From contig CM033115.1 of the NCBI GenBank assembly GCA_019321725.1, forward strand, positions 3,792,673 through 3,856,672: a stretch of DNA of 64,000 nucleotides, written 5' to 3'. Origin of the DNA: Paulownia fortunei (taxonomy: Eukaryota; Streptophyta; Magnoliopsida; Lamiales; Paulowniaceae). Below, piece after piece: positions 33,553 to 44,714 of the stretch. A program made the translations under genes and the position numbers. Each line of letters starts with the position of its first letter. Within the stretch, counting starts at the first letter, position 1. The notes beneath the pieces were generated by a model. That model saw nothing but the letters and a program-made list of their open reading frames with translations. It ran no database searches and had not been told where the DNA came from.

Positions 33553-35950
33553 CGGTTTGTGCAATTCCAATCAGATTCAATTTATGCCTTGTGAATTTAA
33601 TTATTAGATTCTGATTGATTTATTATATTTTTTATTTGGATAAATATTTTTGTAATTAATTTAATTGTTAAATAGAACATGTATGACTGAATTTGATTCA
33701 ATCGAAAGAAGACAAATACATGGCACAACAGTGTGCAGCAGCACGTTGTGTGCCCTAGTAGTGCCGTGTCTGCATTGCGTGGGGAGTTGGACATCCTCGT
33801 CATGTTGAATTGCAAAATTTAATTTTTTAATTTTTTAATTAAAGTGTTAATTTTAAAATTAAAAAAAAAAAGGTTTTTCTTGATGAATCGAGATTTTATC
33901 CCAAGTCATGAAATTATAATTTAGTTGGATAGTAATTTACATGCTTTAATAAATTCATGTGATGTATTTATTAGTACATATGGAATGATCATGGAGCCTT
34001 TGGACCAATGTGATTGGATTTATTTATCTTTGGGTTTTTTAAATAGGGCATGCGAGTCTCTTACTCTTTCCTTGTATGTACATTATACTTTTTGAAATGA
34101 GAGTAGAATAGGGTGAAGTCTTTCATTTTGTTTTTGGTGGACAAAAAGAAGGACCAAGACAAAAAATCAAGAGAATACCCATGAATGTATGGGATATATT
34201 CATGTAATATAAACTAGTTTCTAATTACATTTTATTATCCTTAGATTGACCTAGATCCATTTTTAGTTCAAATGGATTGCATAGGATTGGCCCATGACCA
34301 TCCGGACTATGTATGTATTAGATGCATGCGTAGGATTTGTTTAATGTTTTCAAATGATATGCTTGCCATCAATTGAATACAAACACATTAAATAAACTAA
34401 GATTAAAATTGATGAGGTCTTGGTTAGAACAAATAACTCCACTTGAATTAATATCAAGTAAAGGAATTTTTAAATTCCGATTTCTAGCAAATATGGATAA
34501 AATTGAGTTGGACACAATAATCCATACCTACCATCAAAAGTAGTTGACATGACGATGCTACCTTACTTTGTCATTGGACATGAGTCGTGGAATGACTCTG
34601 TAATGGGAAGCTATGATATTTACTAAGCATGGTGATGCCCATGGGATGGACTCGTGTCTATGGTGGCTATCAGTCATGGAATATTTTGATGCTCCATCTA
34701 CATTGAGGTTTGATAGGTATTGTTTGATACTTAATGCCATATGAGCTCATAAAATTGGGGTATATGAGAAAAAGTGAGGTAAAATATCTTAAGGATTGCA
34801 TGGAGATGCAATTGTTAAAATTTAACTACCTTTCAATATGTTTTATGGGCTCATAAAATTAGGGCATACATCATTTTGATTGGGCCTCAAGCCTACTAGG
34901 AAATAAGATTTTCGAATTACCATTAAGTATGATAGAATTCGAATAAAATAGTGAGAGATATTTATAACTAAAGACCTTGCTATAAATGAATATGATTTTG
35001 AAAGAATGCTTATTTTTCTACCTCGCTTAGGATAATTGTTGTCGCTTGTAATTCCACTAAAAAGTATTCCCTCCACCAATGAACGTCACTAAGCTCTAAA
35101 TCTATCTGGATTACTCTTGAAATTTAAGAATGGTTCTCGAATTTGAGAGGTAAAGAAATGTGCCAAAGGAGAGTTTCTATAAATAGTTGTTGAAACAACT
35201 CTCACAAAACTTGTGGAAATATCTCCTATTACACATTCTACAAAGAGTTGTAGAGAAACCTTCCAAAATTGTTGAACAAGGACATCCTATAAAGAGTTAT
35301 AGGAGATTTTAGTTGGCAAAGCTAGAGGATTAATTAAGATAAAATTGGTTCATGCAACTACTGCGACAAAATGTTGCATTGAAAAAAGGATGCAAGTATT
35401 GACTTGGTCAATGATTTAGAAAAATATTCTAAGTAAAGTTTTGAATTGAAAGAGTTCTGGTTCAAACTTGTATTTTGTTGAAATCAATAGTCGACATTGA
35501 AATTTTTTCTTAAGTATTAGATACTAGATATTGATCCTATCTCTGCAACGAGTTGAAAGAGTTGATGAGAGGAATACTATCAGAGTTGATAATTTTTCTT
35601 AGGTATAGAATACTGGATTTGATCCCATCTTTGCAAAGAGTTGCAAAGAATGACAAGAAAAATGAGACTAAAATGACGATCTTCAGTTTGGGAGTAAAGC
35701 AAGTGTTGCTTCATTAGCTAAAGGAGCAATTCATTTAACTTTAAATAGAATTAGGGTAGTTTTAATTATTTGTTTTGAGTACTAAACGACATTAAGGGTG
35801 GAATCTTTGTTAGGCAGAGAAAGTTTGGTTGAAAGATCAAAGGTGGAAATGTTCCATGGTTCTTGATATTGGTACATTGACAAATGATTAATACAACCAC
35901 AAATTGGATGCCAGTTGTTCAACAAAATAAAAAAAATTAAATAATCATAA
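33553..35950 (+). pseudogene. Decayed gag/protease region of copia family 2
   Basis: No continuous coding remains. Near 35690-35760 a translation like 'GSKASVASLAKGAIHLTLN' fits the copia protease-integrase linker (xxVxAxAKGTIxLxL). The rest is unrecognisable and full of stops. Confidence 0.45.
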
Positions 35951-35954
35951 TTCT

Positions 35955-36700
35955 CAACTCTTATGGCATGCTAGATTAGGTCATATCTATGAAAAGAAAA
36001 TTCATAAGTTGGCTCAATTGCTCGACCTTTTGAAAGAGAAAGGAATGCCAATATGTGAGTCATGTCTCAAGGGGAAGATGACTAAATCACCATTTGTTGG
36101 ACAAATTGAGTGAGCTAAAGATCTATTAAATTTGATCTATTCGGATGTATACGGGCCACTAAGTGTTAGTGCTCATGGGAACTATCACTACTTCATAACC
36201 TTTATCGATGATTATTCTAGGTATGGTTATATCTACCTTATGAGGAATAAATCTGAAGCTTTTGAAAAGTTCAAAGAATTTAGATATGAGGTGGAGAAAC
36301 AAACTGAGCTAAGTATTAAGGCTCTTCGATCTGATCGAGGAGGTGAATACTTAAGCACAAAGTTTTTTGATTATCTAAAAGAGAATGAGATTCTCTCTCA
36401 GTGGACCCTTTTTGCTACTTCTCAACCTAATGGAGTTGCAGAGTGTAGGAACCGAACCTTACTGGATATGGTTCGATCAATGATAAGTTTCACTGGGCTT
36501 CTTCTTACATTCTGGAGCTATGCTCTAGAAATGACAACATATCTATTAAATAGAGTATCATCAAAGTCGGTGCCCAAGACACCATATAAGATGTGGTGTG
36601 GAAAACCACCCTCTTACAAATACCTTAGGGTATGGGGGTATTCTGCTTACGGACAAATCAACAGCAACAATCGGTGCAAGGCGGTTCAAACAATTTTCTA
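35955..36700 (+). pseudogene. Copia integrase fragment (family 2)
   Basis: The pre-integrase zinc region (LWHARLGHIYEKKIHKL, CESCLKGKMTKSPF) is followed by a TGA at 36111-36113 and then 189 open codons. These hold 'LIYSDVYGPLSVSAHGNYHY' (first Asp), 'IDDYSRYGYIYLMRNKSEAF', 'LRSDRGGEYLSTKFFDYLKE' (second Asp) and PNGVAECRNRTL with the catalytic Glu kept. The core is therefore far better preserved than the gag region. It ends abruptly after 'YKYLRVWGYSAYG'. Confidence 0.9.
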
Positions 36701-36744
36701 AATTTTTGATCATCCGTACCCCTATAATTAAAAAAAAAATACCC

Positions 36745-36877
36745 CAACAACTAAACTTTAAAGACCAAACACTACAAAGTTTGTTGTTTTTTACAGAGTC
36801 AGATCCAAAATTAAAATCTTACACAGTTACGATGTTACACATATTTACTTCTTGTTACTTCAAGAGCTAACATCTTC
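36745..36877. repeat. 133-bp direct repeat, left copy
   Basis: It begins 'caacaactaaactttaaaga' and matches 38105-38237 over the same length with scattered substitutions. The pair brackets the solo LTR. Confidence 0.9.
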
Positions 36878-36879
36878 AT

Positions 36880-38109
36880 TAATGAGTGGGTTTTATACCT
36901 ATTAATCTAGTACAATTTGCATAATTTTTTGATTAGTTTTTAAAATTCTTGTGAGTTTTATCATTATTTTTAATGTTATTTTGGTGATTTGAGGATGAAG
37001 AAAGAATGTCTTTTGGATGTACAAAAATCTATATTCATCTCACATTTTCTCCAAAAATAAAAAATAATTTTTTTTTCACTATTCTAGTAGCTACAACCAC
37101 TAGACAATGGTCATTTTCCAGTGTGCTGCCAGTCGAACAAATAAGGCTAAAATTGATATTTTGCCCTCTTTAAGGCATTTTCCATCTGATTTTTAACATC
37201 CCAAAAATCTCCAAGGTGGTTTTGGGGAGAGAAAAAAAGGAGGAGAAGAGAAGCCAAAAAAGAAAAAAAAAAAGAAGAGAAGAAGATGGAAAAAAGGAGA
37301 GATTTCTTCCAAAATTGAGGAAGATACATCACAAGAGAAGAAACTCATCATCTTCCAAGTTCTATTTTATTTTCTTCTATCTTTCTTTAATTATTTTTAT
37401 GAATATTTTTAAGTCATATTTTATTTTTATCATGAACTAATTTCTTTTTCTATGGTTGTGATGTAATTTAATTAAGATATTTTGAATATTTTTATCAATT
37501 CAACTCTTGATTTATTTTTCAAGTTGAGTTTTCTACATAGTTCTAATACTTTCAAACTAATTGAATGATTTGCTAATAATATTGACCCGAGTGATTATAT
37601 ATATGTCTAATTTTATTTATAAAAAATCATAAATTTCATATGAGATACAAATACACTTACATGATTTGTATAGTCATGTTTAAAATCCTTAGAACCTAAT
37701 GAATTATTAATTATTATAATTCACATTGGAATATAGTGGGTTATCAATTGATGATATTTTCGTGAGAGCTCGGGAGAGGCTAGTGGATAATTAGGGATTC
37801 TCGACTATCACTTGGGAAATAAATTGAAATTGATGAGATAAATTATTCAATTTGGACTAGTTATGGTGTAATCATATTCTAGTCTTTTAAGTCATTGAAT
37901 TTCATGATTAATTAATTTTGATTATTAGATTAGTTTAGTTGAATTTGATTTATAATCATCAACACATTATTATGTTTATTCAAATAAAATTAGAGTTAAC
38001 ATAATTTCATTATTTAATAATTCAATAGTTTTTATGAGAATGATACTTACTTATCATTTTATTAATTGTTAGCGATATCGTGCACTTACGTTTACAAAAA
38101 TCCGCAACA
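36880..38109 (+). mobile_element. Solo LTR of the Athila-like family, plus strand
   Basis: It starts TAATGAGTGGGTTTTATACC and ends AAATCCGCAACA, colinear with the LTRs of the 55673-61943 element (there on the minus strand). Shared blocks are dense after 37440 ('ggttgtgatgtaat', 'gctcgggagaggctagtgga', 'aatcatcaacacatt'). Length 1230 versus about 1690, owing to losses in the 5' half. No matching 5-base duplications at the exact edges. Confidence 0.8.
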
Positions 38110-38237
38110 ACTAAACTTTAAAGACCAAACACTGCAAGGTTTGTAGTTTTCTACAGGGTTAGATCCAAAATTAAAATCTTACAGTGTTACGATGTTACAC
38201 ATATTTGTTTCTTGTTACTCCAAGAGCTAGTATCTTC
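38105..38237. repeat. 133-bp direct repeat, right copy
   Basis: See the left copy. Its first five bases (CAACA) are also the last five of the solo LTR. Confidence 0.9.
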
Positions 38238-38244
38238 GTCAAAT

Positions 38245-39905
38245 AAGAAAACAATATGAGAAGTGGACTTACAATCATTCAAATCACCTTCTAAATCAAT
38301 ATATGTATATTCTCTCAATGACAAAAAAATTTCCTTCCTATAAGTGGAAATTATATGCAGTATTCATAAAATATTCAAATATTCTCTTTACTTATCTAAT
38401 GTCACTCATTAGGATTAGATTAGTATATTTTAACCCATGGCATAACAAATATTTGGAGTAAGTGTAGACCGCAATGCACATCAAACTCCAAACACCAACA
38501 TTCAAATACATTGATAAAGATATTTCAATTTGGAATCTTTGGAAACATTTCCCTGAAACTTTACAACGTATGAGTATAAATGAGCTTGTAACTCTTTATA
38601 TAAATTATTCTAAAATTCTACATATATAAATTTTAGCACTAAGCAAAATATCTTTTAAATGATTTGCACAGATTTTAACACAAAATATAGAGTTTTGCTT
38701 ATTTTGCTCATAAATTAAAGGATAACCCTATTCCAATTACTACTTATACATGCTCCTTATCTTCCAAGTTAGTATGATGTCATCAATTAAAAAATAGAAT
38801 CACAAACATTTTAATGGACTTTTTCAATAATGGTGATTATCTACACAAATTTGCCTTCTTGGCCTTCTACTTCTAAATCTTCAAAGCATTTCATGCATAT
38901 TTCTTCACATAATTCTTTATGGAGAAATCATCTAATTCTCCATTTAAAATGTACTCTTTAGTCCATTTGATATAATTCTAAATGTTAGATATCTATAATA
39001 ACAAAAAAATAATAGAGGTATATATCACCACCGATATAAGTGTGCCTTAAAATGTATAATCTTTTCGCCACTTGGTGAATGTTACACCTTGTAATAACTA
39101 TATCGATTTTTGTTAGATTTTAAGAATACGTTAATTGTCAATAGTCTTGCTCCAAAGTTTAATCAAAACCCAAACTTAGTTTGATTTTGTAGAATTGAGC
39201 ATTTATAGTTATACTAAAACTGTAGCTTGTAGCAATTTTGCAATAACCCTAACACCATATTTTTTTGGCCACAAGAGCAATTAGCACAAATGCCGCACAG
39301 GCCAAAAATCACCTCCAACATATTAAACAAACAATAATTCAACTAATACCTCCATCGTCTTAGCTCAAGCCACCACTAACAGCACTTTAACATCAGCTCA
39401 CATACCTACTAAACACAAAATTCTTCCATTTTTCAGGTCTGCATCCGAAGCAATAAAATAAAAAAACACTCTTGCAATGAAAAAGACAGAGCGAAACTAG
39501 CTATGACATTTCATCAAACATCTTGCATGCAAACAACGTTAAGGAAAACAACGTTAAGGAAAACAATAAACCTTCAAGAAACAACAAAATTACAATAAAA
39601 TCCCTTGAGTCACTAGACTAAGAATTTCCACAACTTGAACATATTAAAGTAAACATTAAAAAAAAAATGCAGATACTTTGGAACCTTGAATATATGTTTT
39701 GTCAAAATGTTCTGCAATAAATCAGAGCCATTAATAATAATAGTTTGTGAATGGGGGAGAAATCTCAAAGATGGTACAGCATTGGTAAAAGGGTATCATT
39801 TCTCCAAACTTCAAACATTGGTGAGACGCACACTGCGATGCCGAGGAATTGAATATCAAGAGGAGGAAATTAGATTAAAGACGAGCTTCTGTTTTCAATC
39901 ATTCG
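38245..39905. other. AT-rich non-coding stretch
   Basis: No recognisable gene or transposon domain. A 17-base direct repeat ('aacaacgttaaggaaa' type) occurs at about 39532-39562. Confidence 0.4.
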
Positions 39906-39911
39906 TTAATG

Positions 39912-39993
39912 GTGGTCGTGCCGGAGTGGTTATCGGGCATGACTAGAAATCATGTGGGCTCTGCCCGCGCAGGTTCGAATCCTGCCGACCACG
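39912..39993 (+). tRNA. tRNA-Ser (anticodon AGA)
   Basis: 82 nucleotides. The acceptor stem GTGGTCG pairs with CGACCAC, with G as discriminator. The anticodon stem CATGA/TCATG has loop CTAGAAA with anticodon AGA at 39945-39947. The long variable arm has stem GTGGGCTCTGCCCGC, which marks a class II tRNA (serine). The T arm CGCAGG/CCTGCG-like has GGTTCGAATCC at 39972-39982 as pol III B box. There is no intron. A run of six T follows. It decodes UCU (and UCC/UCA after A-to-I change). It appears intact and is isolated among transposon debris. Confidence 0.97.
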
Positions 39994-39999
39994 TTTTTT
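39994..39999 (+). terminator. RNA polymerase III terminator of tRNA-Ser
   Basis: TTTTTT immediately after the mature 3' end. Confidence 0.9.
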
Positions 40000-40079
40000 A
40001 TATCCTTTTTAGCATTTTTTCATGCTAATACAAATCATTTCTCTATTTTTTGGGTTTTCCATTCACAAATAAAAAGAAT

Positions 40080-40104
40080 AATATATATATATATATATAT
40101 ATAT
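40080..40104. repeat. (AT)n microsatellite
   Basis: About twelve AT units at 40080-40104; a shorter run lies near 40144-40158. Confidence 0.9.
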
Positions 40105-40772
40105 GTCATGTTGTAATTATTTGGTTTTCTTTGAAAACGAGAGTATATATATATATTTTCTGAAGTGAAGGAAGCAAAACTATTAGGTGTGGCTGAATGA
40201 GCCTTCCATTTGTGGAAAGCGTGTTCTGTGATCAATTTTTTGAGAAACATGTTTGTCTGGCCATGTACCCATACACATTTAAATTCTCGGGGTGTTGGAG
40301 GATGGATATAATAATGAATATACTAATTAAAATCTCAGTTGTTACAACTTGTTTGTCTTCTTTTAAACATTATTATTTGATAAAAATGCAACATGCTCCA
40401 ATCCACAGAATTTAAAATGGAACGTGTAATGCAAATATCTAAGTTCATTTCTGGCTGAATAGCCGAGCATTGCACGTTGGATGATAGTCATCGAGAAACA
40501 ATCTCTTTGTTTTTGGCGATCTCATAGTTGTTCAAACTGCAGAAATTTGCAATTTGACAGAACCAGATAGAAAATAATTTCTTTGGCTTGCTATTGATTA
40601 GTACTATAGGTAGCTTATGCGCTGGCGCACCTGTGTCCTGGATAAATAAAACGAAAGATGGAGATTTGTGTGTATCGATATCATTATTCCATTGCCATAA
40701 ACACAAAAATGAAGATCGACAAAACCAACGAAAAAAGTAGTACTAGGTCAAGGAATTTGCATTAGTTTTATG

Positions 40773-41939
40773 TCACAGGATTGTACATAGAGTGGTTGAA
40801 ATGCTTCCAACGCTGAGTCCTATCTCGAGTGCCATGAGTGCAGCTTTCCATCTATTCTGGAAATATAATTAGGAAACTCATATTATTCAGATAAAAATTG
40901 AAAAAGGCAAATCTATGCAGTTGATGGAATTTTAAGGAAAAATGTAGATAATGTGGAAAAAAATGGCTATTTTTTTCTGCAGATAAAATGAATGCTAAAA
41001 GATATCCCATTAAGAGTTGGTTAGAAGATAGCGACTATTAGAGATGAAATTAATCGACTTGTTCCATTGTTCACAAAAGATCTATAGAAGGCCTTATAGT
41101 ACTCACCATTCTTGCTGCAGGAACAATGGGACCTGGCGTTTGAGGACTCCAGCTTGGTGGTGTTGATACATTATTATGCATATGAGTTGCTTGTGCTGGA
41201 CCCATTATCGGGTTTGTCGACTGCCAAGTTCTTGGCTGCAAGTTTATCAAATTTAAAGATTCTGGCCGTCTGAAAAACATGTACTACATTCTCTATTCTT
41301 GAATTTAGAATTACACTAACACATTACATGCATCTCTAATGTTCTGTAAGAGTTAGAACTGAAAATGTTGTTCAAATGAAAATGGTTCCAAAAATCTTGT
41401 CTTGATTATGATCAGAAACCAAAGAAAAGTATTCTGTGCATAATTACCTCATTCAGATGTGCTGTTGTTCTTCCTCTTCCGGGGGCTGAACGTTTCTTGG
41501 TTTCCAGCAAAGTGAAGGTATCCAAGAATTGTTGATGGCCAGCATGGTTGTGAGTACTCTTTTTTGATCTATAACAATAGATACACAAAGAGTAAGAGTC
41601 TGAAGGGCTATCAAAGCACTCGACGCACGAGAAAAAGGTTCCTGGTATAAGAATCCCACAACATTCACAAAGGGGCCTCCCACTTTTGATTATGTAATAA
41701 AGTGTTGGCACTTCCTAAAAATCCAAACTTCCATTTCCATCCCTGTCAAGATCCCTGAAGAAGTGGGGATTGGCCAGCCGCGTGTAGCCTTCGTGCTTCA
41801 TGAGTGACAAGAATTCATGGAGGCTCACTCGACCATCTTGATCAGCGTCCAGCGCTTTAAAGAAGTCGTACGCCAGTGCCGTAACTGCAGGAGGGCTTGC
41901 CCTGTAATGAGCATCAGCTATTGCACGTAGTCGTTCCAT
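40773..41939 (-). pseudogene. EF-hand pair plus ZZ-type zinc finger protein, with a stop codon inside EF loop 2
   Basis: Plant calcium-binding protein of unknown partner. Exons on the minus strand: 41939-41448, 41269-41107 and 40856-40773, with GT..AG at each junction. From MERLRAIADAHYRAS, EF loop 1 is DADQDGRVSLHE and EF loop 2 is DRDGNGSLDF-stop-E, with TAG (41715-41717) at loop position 11. The frame continues unchanged into 'VPTLYYIIKSGRPLCECCGI', a ZZ-like set of Cys pairs (CECC, CVEC, CIYC) and HNHAGHQQFLD. The last exon encodes 'WKAALMALEIGLSVGSISTT' and then LCTIL-stop, the family's hydrophobic tail. The exon 1/exon 2 junction is out of phase by one base, so a second lesion or another donor is needed. 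Clean exon edges and a TATA box suggest recent loss, or readthrough if the stop is an error. Confidence 0.8.
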
Positions 41940-42013
41940 TAAAGGCCCTGTCGATCTTGAGAGAGAATGAAAAAAAAATTGTCAGTTGACAGCAAAGGAA
42001 CTGAACTTGTTAG

Positions 42014-42021
42014 TTTATATA
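42014..42021 (-). promoter_or_regulatory. TATA box of the EF-hand/ZZ gene
   Basis: TATATAAA on the minus strand, 75-82 bases upstream of the ATG at 41939. Confidence 0.55.
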
Positions 42022-42099
42022 GCACTGATGAATGTATTTTGTTTCTCAGCAGGCTTTTCTTTTGATTGCTTTGCAAGAAGTTTAAGAGACAATCCTTGA

Positions 42100-44714
42100 T
42101 GTGCATCGAAATTTCGTTGGCTGGATAAATTATTCGTTATTAAGAATATCATAGTTGTATTGACTAAATGTTTTGTCACATTAAAAAATTTGACTAAGGT
42201 GGGATCTCATGAAATATATGAATGTAGTAGGTAGAACTTTGATCTTGCATTTCCAAGATTTCCAAGATAAAATCCTATTGTTCCAAAATAGCCTAATCAC
42301 TTAAGAAAGAACCATTCAAAGTAATGTTGCGAAGAACAATTCTTCCAAATTACAAGAATAATTAAAATTATTGAGGGTTTCAAGTACTTTCATGCCAACC
42401 ACTTAAATAGTGTTCAAGTGAGGCTATGAGCTAAATATTATCTAATTTAATGGTACACAATCTCACTTAAATATTATCTAAGTGAGTGGAATATGATAAG
42501 TGAGGCTTTATAAGAATATAATAGGGGCAATTAAGCCCTTATCACAAGAATAGGAAAAAGAAAAGGTGATTAGGCTAGCTATTCTAAAATGGTGATTAGC
42601 TTAGTTATTTAAAATTGCAGAAGTTCAATCACCATTTGACTTGTTCAGCTTCACTCTTAATTATAAATTGGGAGTGTTCTTTTTGAAGGGGGATTATGAG
42701 AAACAGTTCAATTAGTTGTACACCATTTTTTAATTTAACCTTTGCGCTGACACTGTCTAACCAATGCCTTTTTGCATATTCCCCATCCCATATTTATAGT
42801 CGTAGTTTGATTTGACATAAAATAATTAAAAGTTTGTAAAATTTTAAATTATTATTCTTAAAGTAGTAATGAAGTGTTAGTGTACAACTTCATTATTTTG
42901 AAATGAGAGGATTTATTTGAGAAAGAAATTAATTTTAGGATTAGAACCATTATAAAAAATTATGAGTTCAATTAATTTTGGGATAGGTGTTGTCTTCAAC
43001 AATTAGTCAAAATTATTTATATTGGCTCTTGCAAAGGGGAAAAAAGGAAAAAAAAAAAAAGGACAAATAACTGGTTGACTTTGCAAGGCTCCAAAATTAT
43101 TTTGGCTCTTCCATTTTATTGTATTTGGTTAAGTTTATTTCATAATTAGATTCTAAGCTTGAGTTGAAATTTAGAGTGGTCAATGGTAGGCCTGCAAATA
43201 AGTCGAGCTCAAATTAAATCTTTGAAAACTTTTAAACTCAATTTTTAGCTTGTCGATAATATAAGTTTAGGCTCTAGTGTACAACAATAAAGACTATTCA
43301 ACCTCAAAAAAAAAATCATTAATGATAATAAAGTAATATGAATTTTAGCTTTCGTTATTATTTCAAATACAATTATTTTCTTTACAAAATCACACATCAA
43401 ATATTTAATCCTCAAAAATTCTTGTTTTCGTGTCTTATTAGCTCTGTTGTTCCTATCATTCTTACGTTTTTCAGCCTACAAGGGTGCTGGATTTTCTAGT
43501 GTAAATCCTTCTGCTCAAATTATAATATTTTCATAGAGAAATCATCCTACAAGGAATTAAGTTACTTAAAAGAGTTTCCGAAATTATTGAGACACATCTG
43601 ACTCCATAGAGGCGAAGAGACCCTGCTAGGATGTCTAATCTTCCTTGGATTATCCATCCTATTATCAAGTAGGTAGAATCTTCATCAACTAGGGCCCTAG
43701 GATGAGCCCATTCTGCATCTAGGGCCAATAGGTCTAGCCTAGCCCAACCTATCCCGGTTCCTTTGTGAGTGGAGCTCTTTTGAAGACCACTTCGGTCCAA
43801 AATCTTTTATGCCCAATTCAAGGGTCCGAAATGTGGTGGCATTCTCGATGATTTAACGATAGGTTGTTGATTATGAATTTTGAGGAAAAACTTGTGCTTT
43901 ATGACAAGTTGTTGATTACAAGCTCTAATGAAGTGCCCATGCTATGATGATTTGTTAATCACAGCCCTTGATGAAGGGCTCATAATGATTTGATAAGAGC
44001 TGAAGAGTCACTGTGAATTTCTAAATTTATTAAATAGAATCTGAATTCATTCACTTACTCATTGATAATTAATTTAAATTCGAGATAAAGTCATCAGTTA
44101 TTAATGTATGTTTTATTTCTAAACTCATTGATTATGACTTGGAATTCAAAATAAATTTGTTGATTTTGAATCTAAATTTCCTTCATAAACATAGTTCTCA
44201 TTCAAGATGTAGTCATTGATTTTGAAAATCATAACATGAGAAGACAACCTTATACACCAAATTTTGCTTCTGCTAGACGCATAGTTGTCTGAAACAACCC
44301 CTACTAAGAGTTGCAAAAATGATCCCCATTTTTCAATAAAAGTAGTTTGAAGATTTAGAAAACTTAGGCTATATCTTTTATATAGGACTCTAATCTCTAT
44401 GTAGTTGAGATGACGTGGTAATCTGTTGGAGTAAGCCACATTCTATTTGAAACCGTCTGAACTTTTCCCTTTTTTCTTAGCCTTTTGTTCTCCTTGTTAT
44501 CATAATTATTATAATCATGTAAACCTTAATAATGGAGTTGTTTATTTTTTATTTTTTATTTCTACTGCCTTTTATTTTCCCATAAAATTATCATGATTCG
44601 CATTTTGCTCTCTTAATAACTAATAATTATCATAATTTTTTCATTAACCAAGAGAGTTAAGTGAGGATAAATTTGTATTTTTATATACGGAAGAAATATT
44701 GTCAATATCTTATA
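42100..44714. other. AT-rich non-coding stretch with one GC-richer island
   Basis: Nothing is recognisable except a more GC-rich island at 43600-43860 without domains, and a short repeat 'ttgttgatta..agctct..tgaag' at 43865-43985. The minus-strand reading frames here match no family I know. Confidence 0.4.

Larger units (their letters stand above)
31557..36700 (+). mobile_element. 5' half of a Ty1/copia element (family 2)
   Basis: A probable 5' LTR (31557-33537), a degenerate primer site, a long decayed gag/protease region and an integrase fragment that stops at about 36700. Reverse transcriptase, RNase H and 3' LTR are absent. Sequence after 36700 is unrelated, so the element was truncated, perhaps by the rearrangement that built the 36745-38237 block. 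Confidence 0.75.

Noticed and set aside
43600..43860. GC-richer island with an 89-codon minus-strand frame
   Set aside because: No recognisable domain or repeat structure; could be decayed LTR but I cannot show it.
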